A stretch of 64,000 nt of DNA from contig CAIIXF020000005.1 in assembly GCA_903813345.2 (NCBI GenBank), forward strand, positions 38,815,375 to 38,879,374, given 5' to 3'. A program made the position numbers and the translations under genes. This DNA is from Owenia fusiformis (lineage: Eukaryota; Annelida; Polychaeta; Sabellida; Oweniidae). The notes under the pieces are model-generated. The model saw only the letters and a program-made list of their open reading frames with translations, ran no database searches and had not been told where the DNA came from. This document shows, in pieces, positions 35,601-44,167 of this stretch; position 1 is the stretch's first letter; every line of letters starts with the position of its first letter.

Positions 35601-37856
35601 AGTGTCTAGAATTTAACAAAAATGGAACATAAAGGCAAAACCACTTATGCCTTATCCCCAAACTCTTGCCCCCATCTAGCCCACAAGTCATGCTTATGAT
35701 TGTTCCACCTAAAACCAAGGGCGTTACAATACCCGGGAATTTATCGGTTCGTGCAGTACTTGTTTGTGATAGCGCCCTCTGTAGGTCACTGTGCTTATAG
35801 CCTACAGTAATACGGGGTAGGATATCGGGAATTCGGTCAGTTTCTATCCGTCGATTTCGCTATGAATTGAAGCAAGTGTGACCACTTTATCCACTTAAAC
35901 AATTTGATAATTGATTAAATCTTTAAACAAAATCGATAAACACGTTATACACTTCCTATCTCCTTAGAAATTAGCATGTATTTATGGATTGTGTTTTCGA
36001 ACAAGGCTCGACCCATACCAATAGGGAAATCCTTATGCTAATTAGTATGACGTCATATTTTCCTGGGGAATCCTAGATTTCAAAGCCTCAGTCTGTTATT
36101 GTGTCAAATGTAAACGCTCTTTTGCAGACAGAAAATTGACAGATTAGCTTTTAACTTTCAGCTTTGATGTTTAAATATTCTGTATTTCTACCGGACTTCT
36201 TGCTGAATATCATATAATGTTATAACTTGATTTGGACAATTGCCTGATTGATCATTCTGAAATTTTGATTGTGATTCATGATTGATTGGCAAGAAAAATA
36301 ATTCCTATTGTTTTCCAGCGAAGTCAAAATGTTACAGCATGAGTTATAATGTCGAGTTTGCATCATGTTAAATTCTGCTAGTGATTAGAAGTCCATGCAC
36401 AAGCATACACATAAGAGACAAACACACCCAGGCTCCAGGCCGTGGATGGAAATATAAAACTATTTAAGGCACAAACTGGTATTAATAGACCGATATGTAG
36501 TGTCTGCCATGTATTGAAGGTAAACCAATCTGCATTATTAATGTTTCTACTATCAATACATGGATTGTGCAATAGAAAAGCAATGGCACAATCAAAAATG
36601 TGCATATCAATCGTGAATATCTCTCGGTTCAAAGCTTATTTCCAACAGAATCGTGTCAAAATATGTGTCTGAGTAACAGTTATACATTATAAGATCGCAA
36701 ACTCTTACCAATTATCAGCCGAATGGCTCATTTTCAACGAAATGTCCTTAAGACAACAGCCCTGGGTCGCGCCTGAGACCAAAAACTACTTCAAATAGCC
36801 CTCCCCTAATTATATTGGATAATCACATTTATGCGTGCGCGCGCAGCTCATCCACTGAACGAAACGCCACTTCCCGCTGAAATCACCGGGTATTGATCTT
36901 TCCCTTGCTAAAACTGGTAATGAACCTTCTTTATTCTTAATTTGCCCCACCTTTATACATTTGCCTCACCTATTTGAATTTGCCTCACCTATTTAGATTT
37001 GCCTCAACCCTTTGATTTTGCCTCTCCTATTCGAATAAGCCTCACCTATTCATTTTGCCTCACCTAATTTTATATCCTGATTATGCCTCTGAACATATTT
37101 ACATTGCGTTGTTTGTTTTCCAGTCTGATCTTCATGACACCCACAGCATGTGCAATCTTCCCACAAAGATGGTAAGTGAAAGCACAAATATAAAACATGT
37201 CATTTTGTTACATGCATTTTAAGATGCACCATTGTCCAGAATGTCAGGTAATGTCAAAGAAAATTAAAACTTATTTTGATCAGGAATTTATAAAATCACA
37301 TTTTAAATGTATTTTTGCATGTTCAATAAGATGTCAATTTGACACAAGTTTGAATATTTGATGATGTAAAACAAGGAAAATAATTAGTACAGTTCAGTTT
37401 TGTAACCTCTCTTGCTTGGTACAGTAAAACTGGTGTAGGTGAAACATCTTTGGTACAACAAATAGTGTTAAACTTGGGAGGCATTCCTATTAATTGGTGC
37501 CTGGGCTTTTAAAGGCCCTATATTTCCACTTGAAAATATAGAGGGGGCATTCGATTTGTTATGGTATGGTATAGCATGATAAGGAAAGGTATAGTGTGAT
37601 AGGGGGCTCTAATGTAGAGTTGAACCATACACAGCTTGGTTCAACATAGGATGTATGGTACAGTGTTGTTAGCTTGCAGTTCATTTTTATATTGGTTTAA
37701 TTCAGTTCCTAATTTTAAAAAAAACATGTTTCTATTTTTTGCAGCCAAATCTCAAGTGAGAAACTGAAAGTATTGGACAAAGAAAAACTAGAAGAAATAC
37801 AGCAGAAGTTTGGAGAAAAAGTGCCAAAAACACTGTATTTTAACAAAGGCCTTTAA
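11696..37856 (+). CDS. SFXN2: sideroflexin-2 (SFXN2), nine coding exons, complete
   Basis: The exons are 11696-11856, 12511-12681, 30408-30506, 30720-30798, 31997-32082, 34509-34636, 35313-35412, 37124-37171 and 37745-37856. All have GT/AG borders and compatible phases, for 984 nt or 327 aa. Sideroflexins are multipass inner-mitochondrial-membrane transporters. SFXN1/3 carry serine into mitochondria for one-carbon metabolism, and SFXN2 is linked to iron and heme homeostasis. Seen here are [14 protein letters not shown] near the N-terminus, [82 protein letters not shown] and the C-terminal YFNKGL. RVKHFF, RMSFQ.PGGM.ITG and the run to NYTNRNA match vertebrate SFXN2 better than SFXN1/3. Intron 2 is about 17.7 kb and contains an antisense Dispatched gene and a LINE. 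Intron 5 contains a mariner and intron 7 a possible TIR element. The start at 11696 is the one shared with homologs. Confidence 0.95.
13385..18722 (-). CDS. Dispatched-family 12-TM RND protein, nested in SFXN2 intron 2
   Basis: Minus-strand exons are 18722-18599, 17194-16846 and 16080-13385 (stop TGA). The phases join, with a further N-terminal exon likely at 28611-28551, giving about 1061 aa. Dispatched proteins are sterol-sensing-domain RND transporters that release lipid-modified Hedgehog from producing cells. Exon 1 holds TM1 ([20 protein letters not shown]) and NFEDPAK. Exon 2 opens [13 protein letters not shown], the Dispatched-type signature after TM1. In the large exon are the sterol-sensing TM block, the GADD motif (about residues 410-413, [15 protein letters not shown]), [18 protein letters not shown] in the second extracellular domain, and [19 protein letters not shown] (about 909-926) in the second TM block. 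The GADD acids that act in proton/cation coupling are present. The C-terminal tail is short. The first extracellular loop has a Y/N-rich repeat and a KQKRR dibasic site. It is shorter than vertebrate DISP1-3 (about 1400-1500 aa); which paralog it matches is undecided. Confidence 0.88.
18367..18526. repeat. 32-bp tandem repeat, five near-identical copies
   Basis: The unit begins AATAAATATGTACATTAAAC and ends AAGGTAATTTAT. Five copies follow one another with essentially no differences, about 70 bp from the Dispatched exon at 18599. The high identity suggests recent expansion. Confidence 0.95.
19140..19860. repeat. dispersed element with internal ~125-140 bp repeats
   Basis: It opens CAGCGAACAAAGTTCGGAGG, followed by CTCCGTCCGTCCGTCCGG. 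Next come about four divergent tandem units with AGTGGAGCGATTTTGTTCAT, TTTGGTATGTGAATACTATA, CACTGTCTAATGACACTTTT and paired AAAATGGC/GCCATTTT words. It is noncoding and looks like a non-autonomous element with a variable internal repeat. Confidence 0.75.
20405..21196. repeat. 56-bp minisatellite, about 14 copies
   Basis: The unit contains GGTGTTCACTATATAGTGGA, then CACCTGCCTACAGTGAACAC and TATTTGTGGCTTCATA. Each unit centres on a near-perfect palindrome around CACTATATAGTG. The first two copies carry the variants GCCGACAG and TATCGTGG. The array ends about 110 bp before the LINE. Confidence 0.95.
21306..25156 (+). mobile_element. LINE (non-LTR retrotransposon) insertion with 11-bp target duplication
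   Basis: The identical 11-mer ATTATATGATT is at 21306-21316 and 25146-25156 and brackets the element (21317-25145). The 3' end carries AATAAATATG, GATGAT and a short A run, as expected for target-primed reverse transcription. One open frame fills the insert. No upstream ORF1 is present, so the copy is either 5'-truncated to its second ORF or of a single-ORF family. It lies in an intron of the nested Dispatched gene, antisense to it and in the sense direction of SFXN2. Confidence 0.92.
21311..24895 (+). CDS. LINE ORF2: endonuclease-reverse transcriptase
   Basis: This is a single uninterrupted frame of 1194 codons. Residues 1-105 are strongly hydrophobic, with several possible membrane segments, followed by NDVHPHPGP at about 109-117. 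Next is an APE-type endonuclease: [11 protein letters not shown], then [19 protein letters not shown] and the terminal SSDHCSIF at about 336. The reverse transcriptase includes [52 protein letters not shown] and the catalytic YADD at about 799. A C-terminal CxC…H…C finger ([17 protein letters not shown]) closes the protein. The catalytic residues look intact and there are no stops or frameshifts, so the copy is probably young. The first ATG (21311) lies in the target duplication; the first ATG inside the element is at 21353. The domain set suggests a Jockey/CR1-like group; the exact clade is uncertain. Confidence 0.93.
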   Translation: MIVLSFTLPCIIAMMIFSLIALLSIKLFDTIKLIYFTVTIGMTVLNIASMYLLIPLLLVLRIYSLCHRKVNPRFLLALICITLIFLSVPGLSGTYLQPNINQLKLTLSNDVHPHPGPVPYKGNLNILFSNINSIGADAGTRFESLNDLVKEMNVSIVGLCETGNLTTISIKDNFLLNGFHNPLHNQNNRGLLIYINNNILCNERPDLNTNYSLWAELRIKHKTFLYGVFYRSPSQSVNERDEFMKLLTMNIKQAKSRNADGIILNGDFNAKCKQWFLNGDEDRNGKILNDIFFDNDFDQLIKEPTRITPTSATCIDLTVTNVPGLINSSTVIEPIGSSDHCSIFTQLDVLLNREEDQFKLIWKYDTANKDALNLEIEKINWANFFTQNHDMNTLNDQFTDTILTIFKKHIPHKMKRIKANDRPWFNESISHAIQKKKKLYVKFKKSNLPEHYIAYKNQTEAVKNLILETKAKFTSDQIESLNGETHASDKFWQLIKKFLGKKFSSPIPTIENPLTGTTCLTSQEKATEFQKYFSNMYHLEPDALNNDIHFPDRCNNKLENIDFDQQEIISIIKDLDPSKANGPDGVTIKMLQLCRNTISVPLNLLFHKILTTGNFPQNWKLGDICPIFKKNNKNDIRNYRPISLLSITSKILERIVYSKMYEHLIENNLLYKYQSGFLKGHSNELQLLAIQNLIWRNFSDGNDTRAIFLDISAAFDRVPHYLLLKKLKAYGFSGNLLVFLKSYLTDRSVKVTVNGKCSDTSPSNYINCSVPQGSILGPLMFLLYINDLPDNLTSECFIYADDTSLFVPTSPNNPQSHIQIQNDLKKIEAWSKQWKLDFKPEKSREMTFSKKNNPIYPPVILNDKQIEKTDIHKHLGFIFDKKLSGSAHINSICAKIQTALNPLKALKGRLKSKQLNILYTAYIQSLFDYCDILYDCAPICDLNRLDSLQYQAGLIVSGALPGSSTSKVLNILNWSTLTERRILHFKTIMYKAVNDLTPIYISDIFRPFINPQARLLRKSRDFTIPIHYPHKSPIYKMMNLWNDPGSVPLEQKLLPTIASFKRTLKLNLFPGVVSTICLKLTRQQELYLNRARVDLILKAQLKAHNWSSVESSNCLCGSPETFPHFFFKCPLKEQQRNKLITDTLGIYGDLLTHFRTQQDKIHFFLFGDPSLTQLEMDNLFSLVANYLIENTTRI
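25157..28550. other. intron of SFXN2 and of the Dispatched gene
   Basis: No exon or element was recognised. The DNA is AT-rich, with a run of G at about 26816-26828 and a twofold ATGGACCAACTT direct repeat at about 26149 and 26287. At 28316-28343 there is a short copy of the family whose end is the inverted repeat ATGTCAC…GTGACAT (see 52385). Confidence 0.5.
28551..28611 (-). other. candidate N-terminal exon of the nested Dispatched gene
   Basis: A 61-nt interval is bordered on the minus strand by acceptor TATCTCAG and strong donor G|GTAAGTGC. It ends in TG, so splicing to 18722 completes a Trp and reads …[19 protein letters not shown], directly before TM1. An aromatic pair just before TM1 is usual in RND proteins. 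There are two in-frame ATG codons. The intervening intron would be 9.8 kb and contain the LINE. The exon could be part of a longer N-terminus. Confidence 0.5.
29715..29885. repeat. twofold direct repeat, ~90 bp
   Basis: AACTTGTTTTTCATATACAC followed by a CTTAAATA and GAGTTCAATTTCATAACC context occurs at about 29720-29800 and again at 29811-29882, with small indels. It is noncoding and lies in SFXN2 intron 2. Confidence 0.7.
31160..31980. repeat. 23-bp minisatellite immediately upstream of SFXN2 exon 5
   Basis: About 35 copies of a pyrimidine-rich unit, CCTTTGTTTGAGTATACCTA plus CCT, end about 15 bp before the 3' splice site at 31996. In effect the array is a giant extended polypyrimidine region. 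The apparent ORFs within it only translate the repeat. Confidence 0.95.
32373..33470. mobile_element. mariner-like element with ~210-bp terminal inverted repeats
   Basis: The ends CGAGGGGTGATCAATAAGTA (32373) and its complement (ending 33470) are flanked by TA on both sides (32371-32372, 33471-33472). The inverted repeat continues for about 210 bp (32373-32583 against 33265-33470), including GGTACCCCGGGACCGACATT near its inner limit. The total of 1098 bp is too short for an intact transposase. It is inserted in SFXN2 intron 5. Confidence 0.92.
32694..32945 (+). pseudogene. C-terminal remnant of mariner transposase
   Basis: The frame reads [18 protein letters not shown], then [20 protein letters not shown], and stops. 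This is the second and third catalytic Asp region of mariner transposases (usual HDNAPAH … PYSPDLAPCD). By eye there are 35 residues between the Asp of HMDN and the Asp of TCD, against the usual 34. The first catalytic block and the DNA-binding domain are missing, so this copy cannot encode an active enzyme. Confidence 0.85.
34163..34380. repeat. 18-bp minisatellite, 12 copies, upstream of SFXN2 exon 6
   Basis: The unit is ACCATGGACATTATCCAC with C/T and A/G variants. Because the period is a multiple of three and every unit contains CCATGG, three long frames open across it on both strands; none is a gene. It ends about 130 bp before the exon 6 acceptor. Confidence 0.95.
35727..36895. mobile_element. 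possible TIR element in SFXN2 intron 7
   Basis: CAATACCCGG at 35727-35736 and its exact complement at 36886-36895 bound 1.17 kb. The next ~15 bases on each side also resemble each other. No transposase was recognised and no clear target duplication was seen. Confidence 0.4.
36937..37075. repeat. ~19-bp pyrimidine-rich repeat upstream of SFXN2 exon 8
   Basis: About six imperfect copies of TTTGCCTCACCTATTTGAA end about 50 bp before the acceptor at 37122-37123. Confidence 0.75.
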
Positions 37857-38458
37857 CAACTATATAGTATTATTCATGTTATTAGTTATTAGGAATCTGT
37901 CAAATTATCATCAGTTGTGGAAGTATTTCTGTTAATTTTGGTATGGTTTGCCAATCCCCCTCCCCTAATATAATGAATTTTTAAAATGTTGATTTACCTT
38001 TCAATTGAATATTCAAAAAATCAACACTCATAATTAATGAAATCTTCACTTACCCCCTCCCTGTAACTGAATTTACTACAACTGGAGCTAATGGGACAGA
38101 CACCATCTCTTAGTTAAATACTGCGTAAGTGGTAATTTTATTAAGAAGGAAATTAAGCAATGTTACTGGAAATTCAATATTAGATTTTGCCTCACTGTGT
38201 ACACATATTATAAATGCATTTTAATATGATGTATTTACATGTACTTCAGGGTATGTGTTTCCTCAGGAACGTATAGCAATACAATTAATATTGTACTTAA
38301 AGGTTATGTCACATGACATGAAATATGCCTGAGTTCTCCCAATATAGGCTGACCTTGTGAGGCTCTATATTTGGGCAAGAACGAATGCATATTTCACGTC
38401 ATAATGACATAACCTCTGAGAATGATTTGAAGTTTAATCATAGTGACTTACTTCCTGC

Positions 38459-38996
38459 GAAAGCTATTTGGATTTTGATATAATAGCTTTCCCACGGAGC
38501 ATTTGGACAGCTCAATGATTGTGACCTTTGAAATCGAATTAAGTCTATCAGCGGCTTACTTTTGGTCTCTAACTGTGTCTTACATCAGTATCATCAATCC
38601 GTGTAAGTATTAGAGCGCTGAAATACTTCTTTCTCGATCAAGACTTGTAAATTGTTCATCGAGTGAATGTTTTTTAGACCTATTTCCAATATGGCGGTTT
38701 GCTAGGAGCGAGATACGCAACGAACGAAATGAATTTTGAGAAAATGTCCGAGCAGAAAACGCCATATTGGAATTCGGCAGTAAAACATTCACTCGACTAA
38801 CAATTACAAGTCTTGATCGAAAAGGAAGTACCTCAGCACTCCAATACTTGCACAGAAGGATGATAATGATGTATAGCATAGTTAGAGAACAAAAGTAGGC
38901 CGCTGATCGACTTAATTCGATTTCAAAGGTCACAATCGATGAGCTGTCCACTTCCCCGTTTGAGAGCCATAAGTTTCAAAATCTAACATGGCTCTC
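38459..38996. mobile_element. 540-bp foldback element with hairpin ends
   Basis: The arms 38459-38697 and 38757-38996 are inverted copies (GGACAGCTCA, GACCTTTGAAATCGAATTAA, ACAAGTCTTGATCGA on the appropriate strands). At each extreme end there is a local hairpin: GAAAGCTATT with AATAGCTTTC on the left, and GAGAGCCAT with ATGGCTCTC on the right. No ORF of note is present. Confidence 0.8.
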
Positions 38997-40324
38997 GAAG
39001 TGAGTAAATAGTGACATACATGTAAAATTTGTAGAAATTTGTAGAATTTGATCAAAATGAAACATGACATCATGATATTTTATCAAAACGAGGTAACAAG
39101 GCTATATTGGGGTTGGATATAGCCCATTGACTTCCATACAAATGCGTCGCTATGTTTGGAATACAGGTATATACAGGTTGACCAAAAATATCGAATGGAT
39201 ATATTTTATTTGATGCAAACTGATTGTGCAAATCGATTTCATAATTTTAAGCATTGTATTATCATCCCAAGTTTATATTATGTTTCTGAATAAATTGACA
39301 TTTTTGCCTAATCAATTTAAATGGAGAACCCTGTACACTGCACTTTAGATGTAATGTACATGTAGATGTACCAGGTATATATGTACCAAGTTCTTACTTA
39401 TTTGACTAAAACGCACAACAATAGCTTCTGTGATTTCACTGCCATCTTTACTCAAACGCACAACAATACAACTGTGATTGTACTGCCAACTTTACACATG
39501 TGTTTGTATAAAGATGAAGTAAACTGTATGTACTGTAAACCTGAGTGTATACTCAAGGAAGATAATGCAGCTCCAATGTAGAAATAATTTAGATTCAATT
39601 ATTTTCATTTGATCCATGACATTTTTAAAGTACAATATATTTACCAGTTTTAGGTGAATGCAATAAAGACAAACCAGTGATCAGATAGGGCCACATTTAC
39701 TTCATGGCTCATATCAGAAAGAGTGAAATGAATCTAGTCTTTCAAATGGGGTCTAGAAACTTGAAAATAGTAATTTTCCAGGCTTGTAATCAATCTATTT
39801 TTAAGAGTAAGGGATTGACGTTGAGAGAGAGAGCTGTCAGTTTTCAAACAGCCTACCAAAAACTTTAAGTCAGATGGGAGATTAGGTGGTAGTTGGGTGG
39901 TGGTTTATGTTTCTGTTCAGTGTAATTTTATTTTACATTTATTGAATGTTACATCATTTTAAGAAAAAATGCAATACATGAGATTAAAATATCAAAATTC
40001 TTCCCGTGCAATATTGTCCCATTATGAGTACATTGTATTATGAGAACAGTCATTATTTTCATATTTTGTAGCAATCTGGAATTTTAAAACGTGTTAAACA
40101 AACATTATTGAAGTATCGAAAATGTTTAAAGTGCAATTTTTAGTATTTATCATAAAATTTATCAAATAATATTCATGTACCCCTTTATAAAGATTATTTG
40201 ACGATAATAATTTTTATTGAATTAGCTACAGTATTTCAGTACATGACTTGGTGTAAGCAGTTGTGCACACAGGGCTGTAAATGTAAATGAGGTTCTTATT
40301 CATTATTCGTAAAGTTCTTATTGA

Positions 40325-40623
40325 GGTTACCGAAACGAACCGTTACGTTAACAAAATGTCGGAACCTCGAAGGTACGATTTTTCTTTCACCACATTTTTA
40401 TCACAAACGTGTGTCAGTATCATATGTTTAAGAAAATGTGCATGTTTGCGAAGAAATAGTTCAGGAGACAACAGAATCGCCAATTTAATACTCCACTTAA
40501 GTTACGTACATGTAAACGGAATCGGTTAGAAATCTGCCCACAAGGCGTGGAATAAGGAAAAACGACAAATTGTACCTTCGAGTTTCCGACATTTTATTAC
40601 CGAAACAGTTCGTTTCGATAACC
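40325..40623. mobile_element. 300-bp MITE flanked by a direct duplication
   Basis: The left end GGTTACCGAAACGAACCGTT has its near-complement ending at 40623, and the inverted repeat extends about 60 bp through AAAATGTCGGAA and CTCGAAGGTAC. The flanks are themselves similar: CAGTATTTCAGTACAT is at about 40229 and at about 40641, each followed by related sequence for about 90 bp. Confidence 0.75.
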
Positions 40624-41189
40624 AACATAATCGAGGTGCAGTATTTCAGTACATTATAGGAAGTAAGGGTACACAATACTGTAAATGTACTGCATGTAAA
40701 ATTCTGGAGGTTCTTATTCATATTAATGTTATAATGGGTCAAAGCATTTTGATCAGCATATTGAGTGGAATATTGAAAACTGTAATTTGTATAACTTTGG
40801 TGCTTGCTTATTTTGGCCATTCTGACAATTTGAAAAACTCCAAATTTTTGCCTTTAATTCTCCAGGATTTAAGATAAATTCTTGAAAGTTTTTCTCTTCA
40901 TACCATGCGCTCATGGAGACTTTTTAGGATATCATGTCAGATTGTCAGCTAAAAAAGCTGTATTAAAAAGCTTAAAAATGTGAATAAATTAAATAAAACC
41001 AAATTAATTTAAGTTGCAGTTATAAGCGTATTGCTACATACTGATATTAAGATGTTGGAGATTTCACAGTCAATATTCACTGCCTCTGTACGAGCAGATG
41101 GTTCATTTGATGGAGATTGCTATCTTGCTATTAACCATTAATACATATAGAAATCTTGGCCAGGCATTTGATCATTCAGTAATGTATTG

Positions 41190-41571
41190 TTGTGGTCTTA
41201 GTTTTTTTTATGGTGGTCGATGGTTAGCGATCGGCGTCTGTAATAAATTCTTACAACTTCCAATAATTTAACAAATACTGTATAGACTGACTTCAATTGT
41301 TTTCAAAATCATCTACATGTTTTCAAAAGTTCAAATCTGACTTTATATTTAAGATTTGACCTTCAATGACCTTTTTAAGGTCAAAAAAGGTATTTTTTCA
41401 AATTGACCAATTTCTTTTCAAAATCATCTAAAAGTTCTCAACATTTCAAATCTGACTATAGACATTCTCAAGGTCAAAACAGATTTGACCTTTAATGGCT
41501 GCCTTAAGGTCAAAAGGTCTATTTCATTTTGCTTCAGCTAGGTGGTGACATTTTGTCATGTTAATGCCTTG
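41190..41571. repeat. short copy of the half-site repeat family
   Basis: It carries the same start (GGCGTCTGTAA, TTCTTACAACTTCC, AGACTGACTTCAATT) and the same end (AGGTGGTGACATTTTGTCAT) as the 1.4 kb element at 52385-53795, but with only about two internal units. Confidence 0.8.
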
Positions 41572-42234
41572 TTTCAATTTAGTTGCCATTTGAAATATAC
41601 CTAACAGAAAGGGATTTCATCGATTCTAAATTTACATATAACAGTATAGGAAAAAGTACAAGATTTTCAATACATTGTAATAAAGATACATCCATACATA
41701 CATACATACAATACTGTAAGTAAGGCAGTAAACTGAAAGTGACTGCTAAATTCTTAAATCATCAATTTTGATCATACCATTTTCCTCATATGTTTTACTA
41801 AGTACACTTGAGATAGTAGATAATGTGTTCTAGGAAGCATATAAAGATAGCAGTGGAAGGGGTATACCTTTAAAGCATGATATTTCCTTCAAAAAGGAAA
41901 TGCATATTGACTGTGAGATCTTAAGTAAGATTGTTTTATTATTGAAAGAGAAATAAATTCAAAAGATTACATATTTTGTATTGTGTTCATATTTAATTCA
42001 TATTCTGTTATTAGAAGTTAAGGTCTGGCTGCATGCAAATAACAGATCGTCTCTCAAATCAATTTAATAAGTTTAGTACTGAAATGAATACATGTATTGA
42101 TCGACTATTAGAACAAATGCTGTTAGCATATAAAACCTTAACATACACTGTGATAAGTTAAGGATATGGACTGGGGATGTATTTCTAAAAAAATTATCAC
42201 ATAATATTCTGACTCTATTCCAGTAATTGATTTT

Positions 42235-42430
42235 TATCCTATGCCAAGTAGAGTTTTAGGGAGATAAGTTGGTAAGATATATCCAGTATTCTGATTTTGA
42301 GGTTTCCATATCCTGAACCTCCATATCTCCCGCCATATCTCCCGCTCCAGGGCATATCTTCCCCCTACGGTCCCTCAGATAGATATGCATATCTCACTCT
42401 GGATAAACCCCATATCCAAAACCTCCCTGT
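42235..42430. repeat. dispersed repeat copy, uninterrupted
   Basis: The interval GTAGAGTTTTAGGGAGATAA … GATTTTGAGGTTTCCATATC … CATATCTCCCGCTCC matches 58078-58505, where the same sequence is broken by a TIR element. Confidence 0.75.
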
Positions 42431-44167
42431 ACATAACCCTTATTTACGTTTTTGAAAATAAAGTATTTTGATGATATTGGGGCACAATGACGTAATTGAA
42501 CAGATCGCTTCCAGCATTTTACACGCTGTCACGCTATCCTTTGCTTCCACATAAGAATATGTACAATATTACCGTAAAATGATATATCTGTGTTGGAATA
42601 TAGCGATCATTGTCATGGAATGCACCATATTGATTCTTATTGCGTATCCTTTTGTTCTAAATGGCATCAGATCTTTTAATTGTTGACATAACCGCCAAAC
42701 GTAAACATTTCTCATAGCAACTATAAATCGCCATGGCCCGGGGCATTATTAAAAAAAGTCGACGGGGCTGGTCATATGATATTGCAATTATTGTGTCTTG
42801 TTACCAGAGCAGTCTGTATAAGATATTTAATCCCCTCATGGAAGTACAAAATGTGAAATTATCTTAGCGAAACAAAACATTGCCAGTAAAAAGATTAATT
42901 AAAATAAGAGACATTAATTACAAACAAATACCACAGAAATTCCAAAAGAGGACACGATATTTCAAATAATGTCGATTTTTGAAATAATCAATCAAGCATC
43001 TACTCTAATGCACCTGGGCTATTTTATGCAAAGTACTAAAGTACTCGTCGATAGATTTAAGTTAAGTACACCGGTAGAACGCATCGTGGTAAAGCCATGC
43101 CCTCTCCATCTCTATCCTTCTGCAACAGAGAGAGATGCTATGAGTATCAGAATGGGCAGAACGTGAGAATCTTGCAAGTTCTTTGAAAAATAAATATATA
43201 GCCCTCTTGTAGCTTTTGAGTTACATTTGGACGATGGCAGCATATAGGGTTGTGGTTGCATATTGCTAACCCTGGCGACAAATTCTTGTTAGGTCAAAAA
43301 GTTATATCTGATCTGGATTAACAAGTGACAGTATACAATGATACCGAAATCTTTGTCCAATTTGCAAATCTCACCAAGTACTGATCAGAACCATATTTTG
43401 AAAGTTGATGCAGTTTTTTTATACCAAAAGAGCGTAAATGAAAGAAATGAACGTTCAGGTATACTCGTACCTCTTCTCAAAGCAACAACACCAAAGTAAA
43501 AACGTAGAGGTGTTGATTGATTTTTGTAGGTCTCATCTCTCTCGATGATATTGTTTAGATTTATATGGATCATCCCTTTAGATATAGATCTTAGCTAGAA
43601 AAAGCCGATTATATTGACAGTTTCTTGTATGAGCAACCAAGAGCTTAGTAACCATCCATATTTTTTCCAGTTTACTTAACATCATCACAGGAACAGTATA
43701 AACAAAAATGCGGTTGAATTTTTGAGAAATCTAAAAAGGTAAGAGAAACAACTTGTGATGCATGTTTGAGATCAATGATACAAATGATCATTTTATTTTT
43801 TGTCATTAGCACAAGATAACAACAAAATATGATGTATAAAGTAAAACTCAAAAAGGTTTCGATAAGTCGTTCTTTTAATTTTTGACACTTGCAGTACACG
43901 AGAGAATCAAAACAGGTAACATTTACATTTATTTATAAATGTTAGGCATGGATGTGTCCTTGGTATGATATGGTGATTAAAAATGAACGAATTCAGAATG
44001 TCACTGTCCCGGCGCGATGTAGAATATATTTTCTAAAATACAACAGGACATATTTGTGATAAAATAGAGATAACTAAAATACAATTCAAATCTTAATCAA
44101 TTTTCTGATTAAAGTGTTTGTATTTTGTCTTACGTAGGTGATCTGAACACTTAACAACCAAGATAAC

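Larger units (their letters stand above)
38997..44137. other. intergenic between SFXN2 and the 455-aa ORF
   Basis: This holds a 300-bp MITE at 40325-40623, a short copy of the half-site repeat family at 41190-41571 and a repeat copy at 42235-42430. No conserved exon was recognised. A possible 5' UTR exon of the downstream ORF may end at 43915 (CAG|GTAAC). Confidence 0.4.

Noticed and set aside
42969-43166. 65-aa ATG ORF upstream of the 455-aa gene
   Set aside because: No recognisable motif and no clear splice context; the length is within chance expectation for this region.
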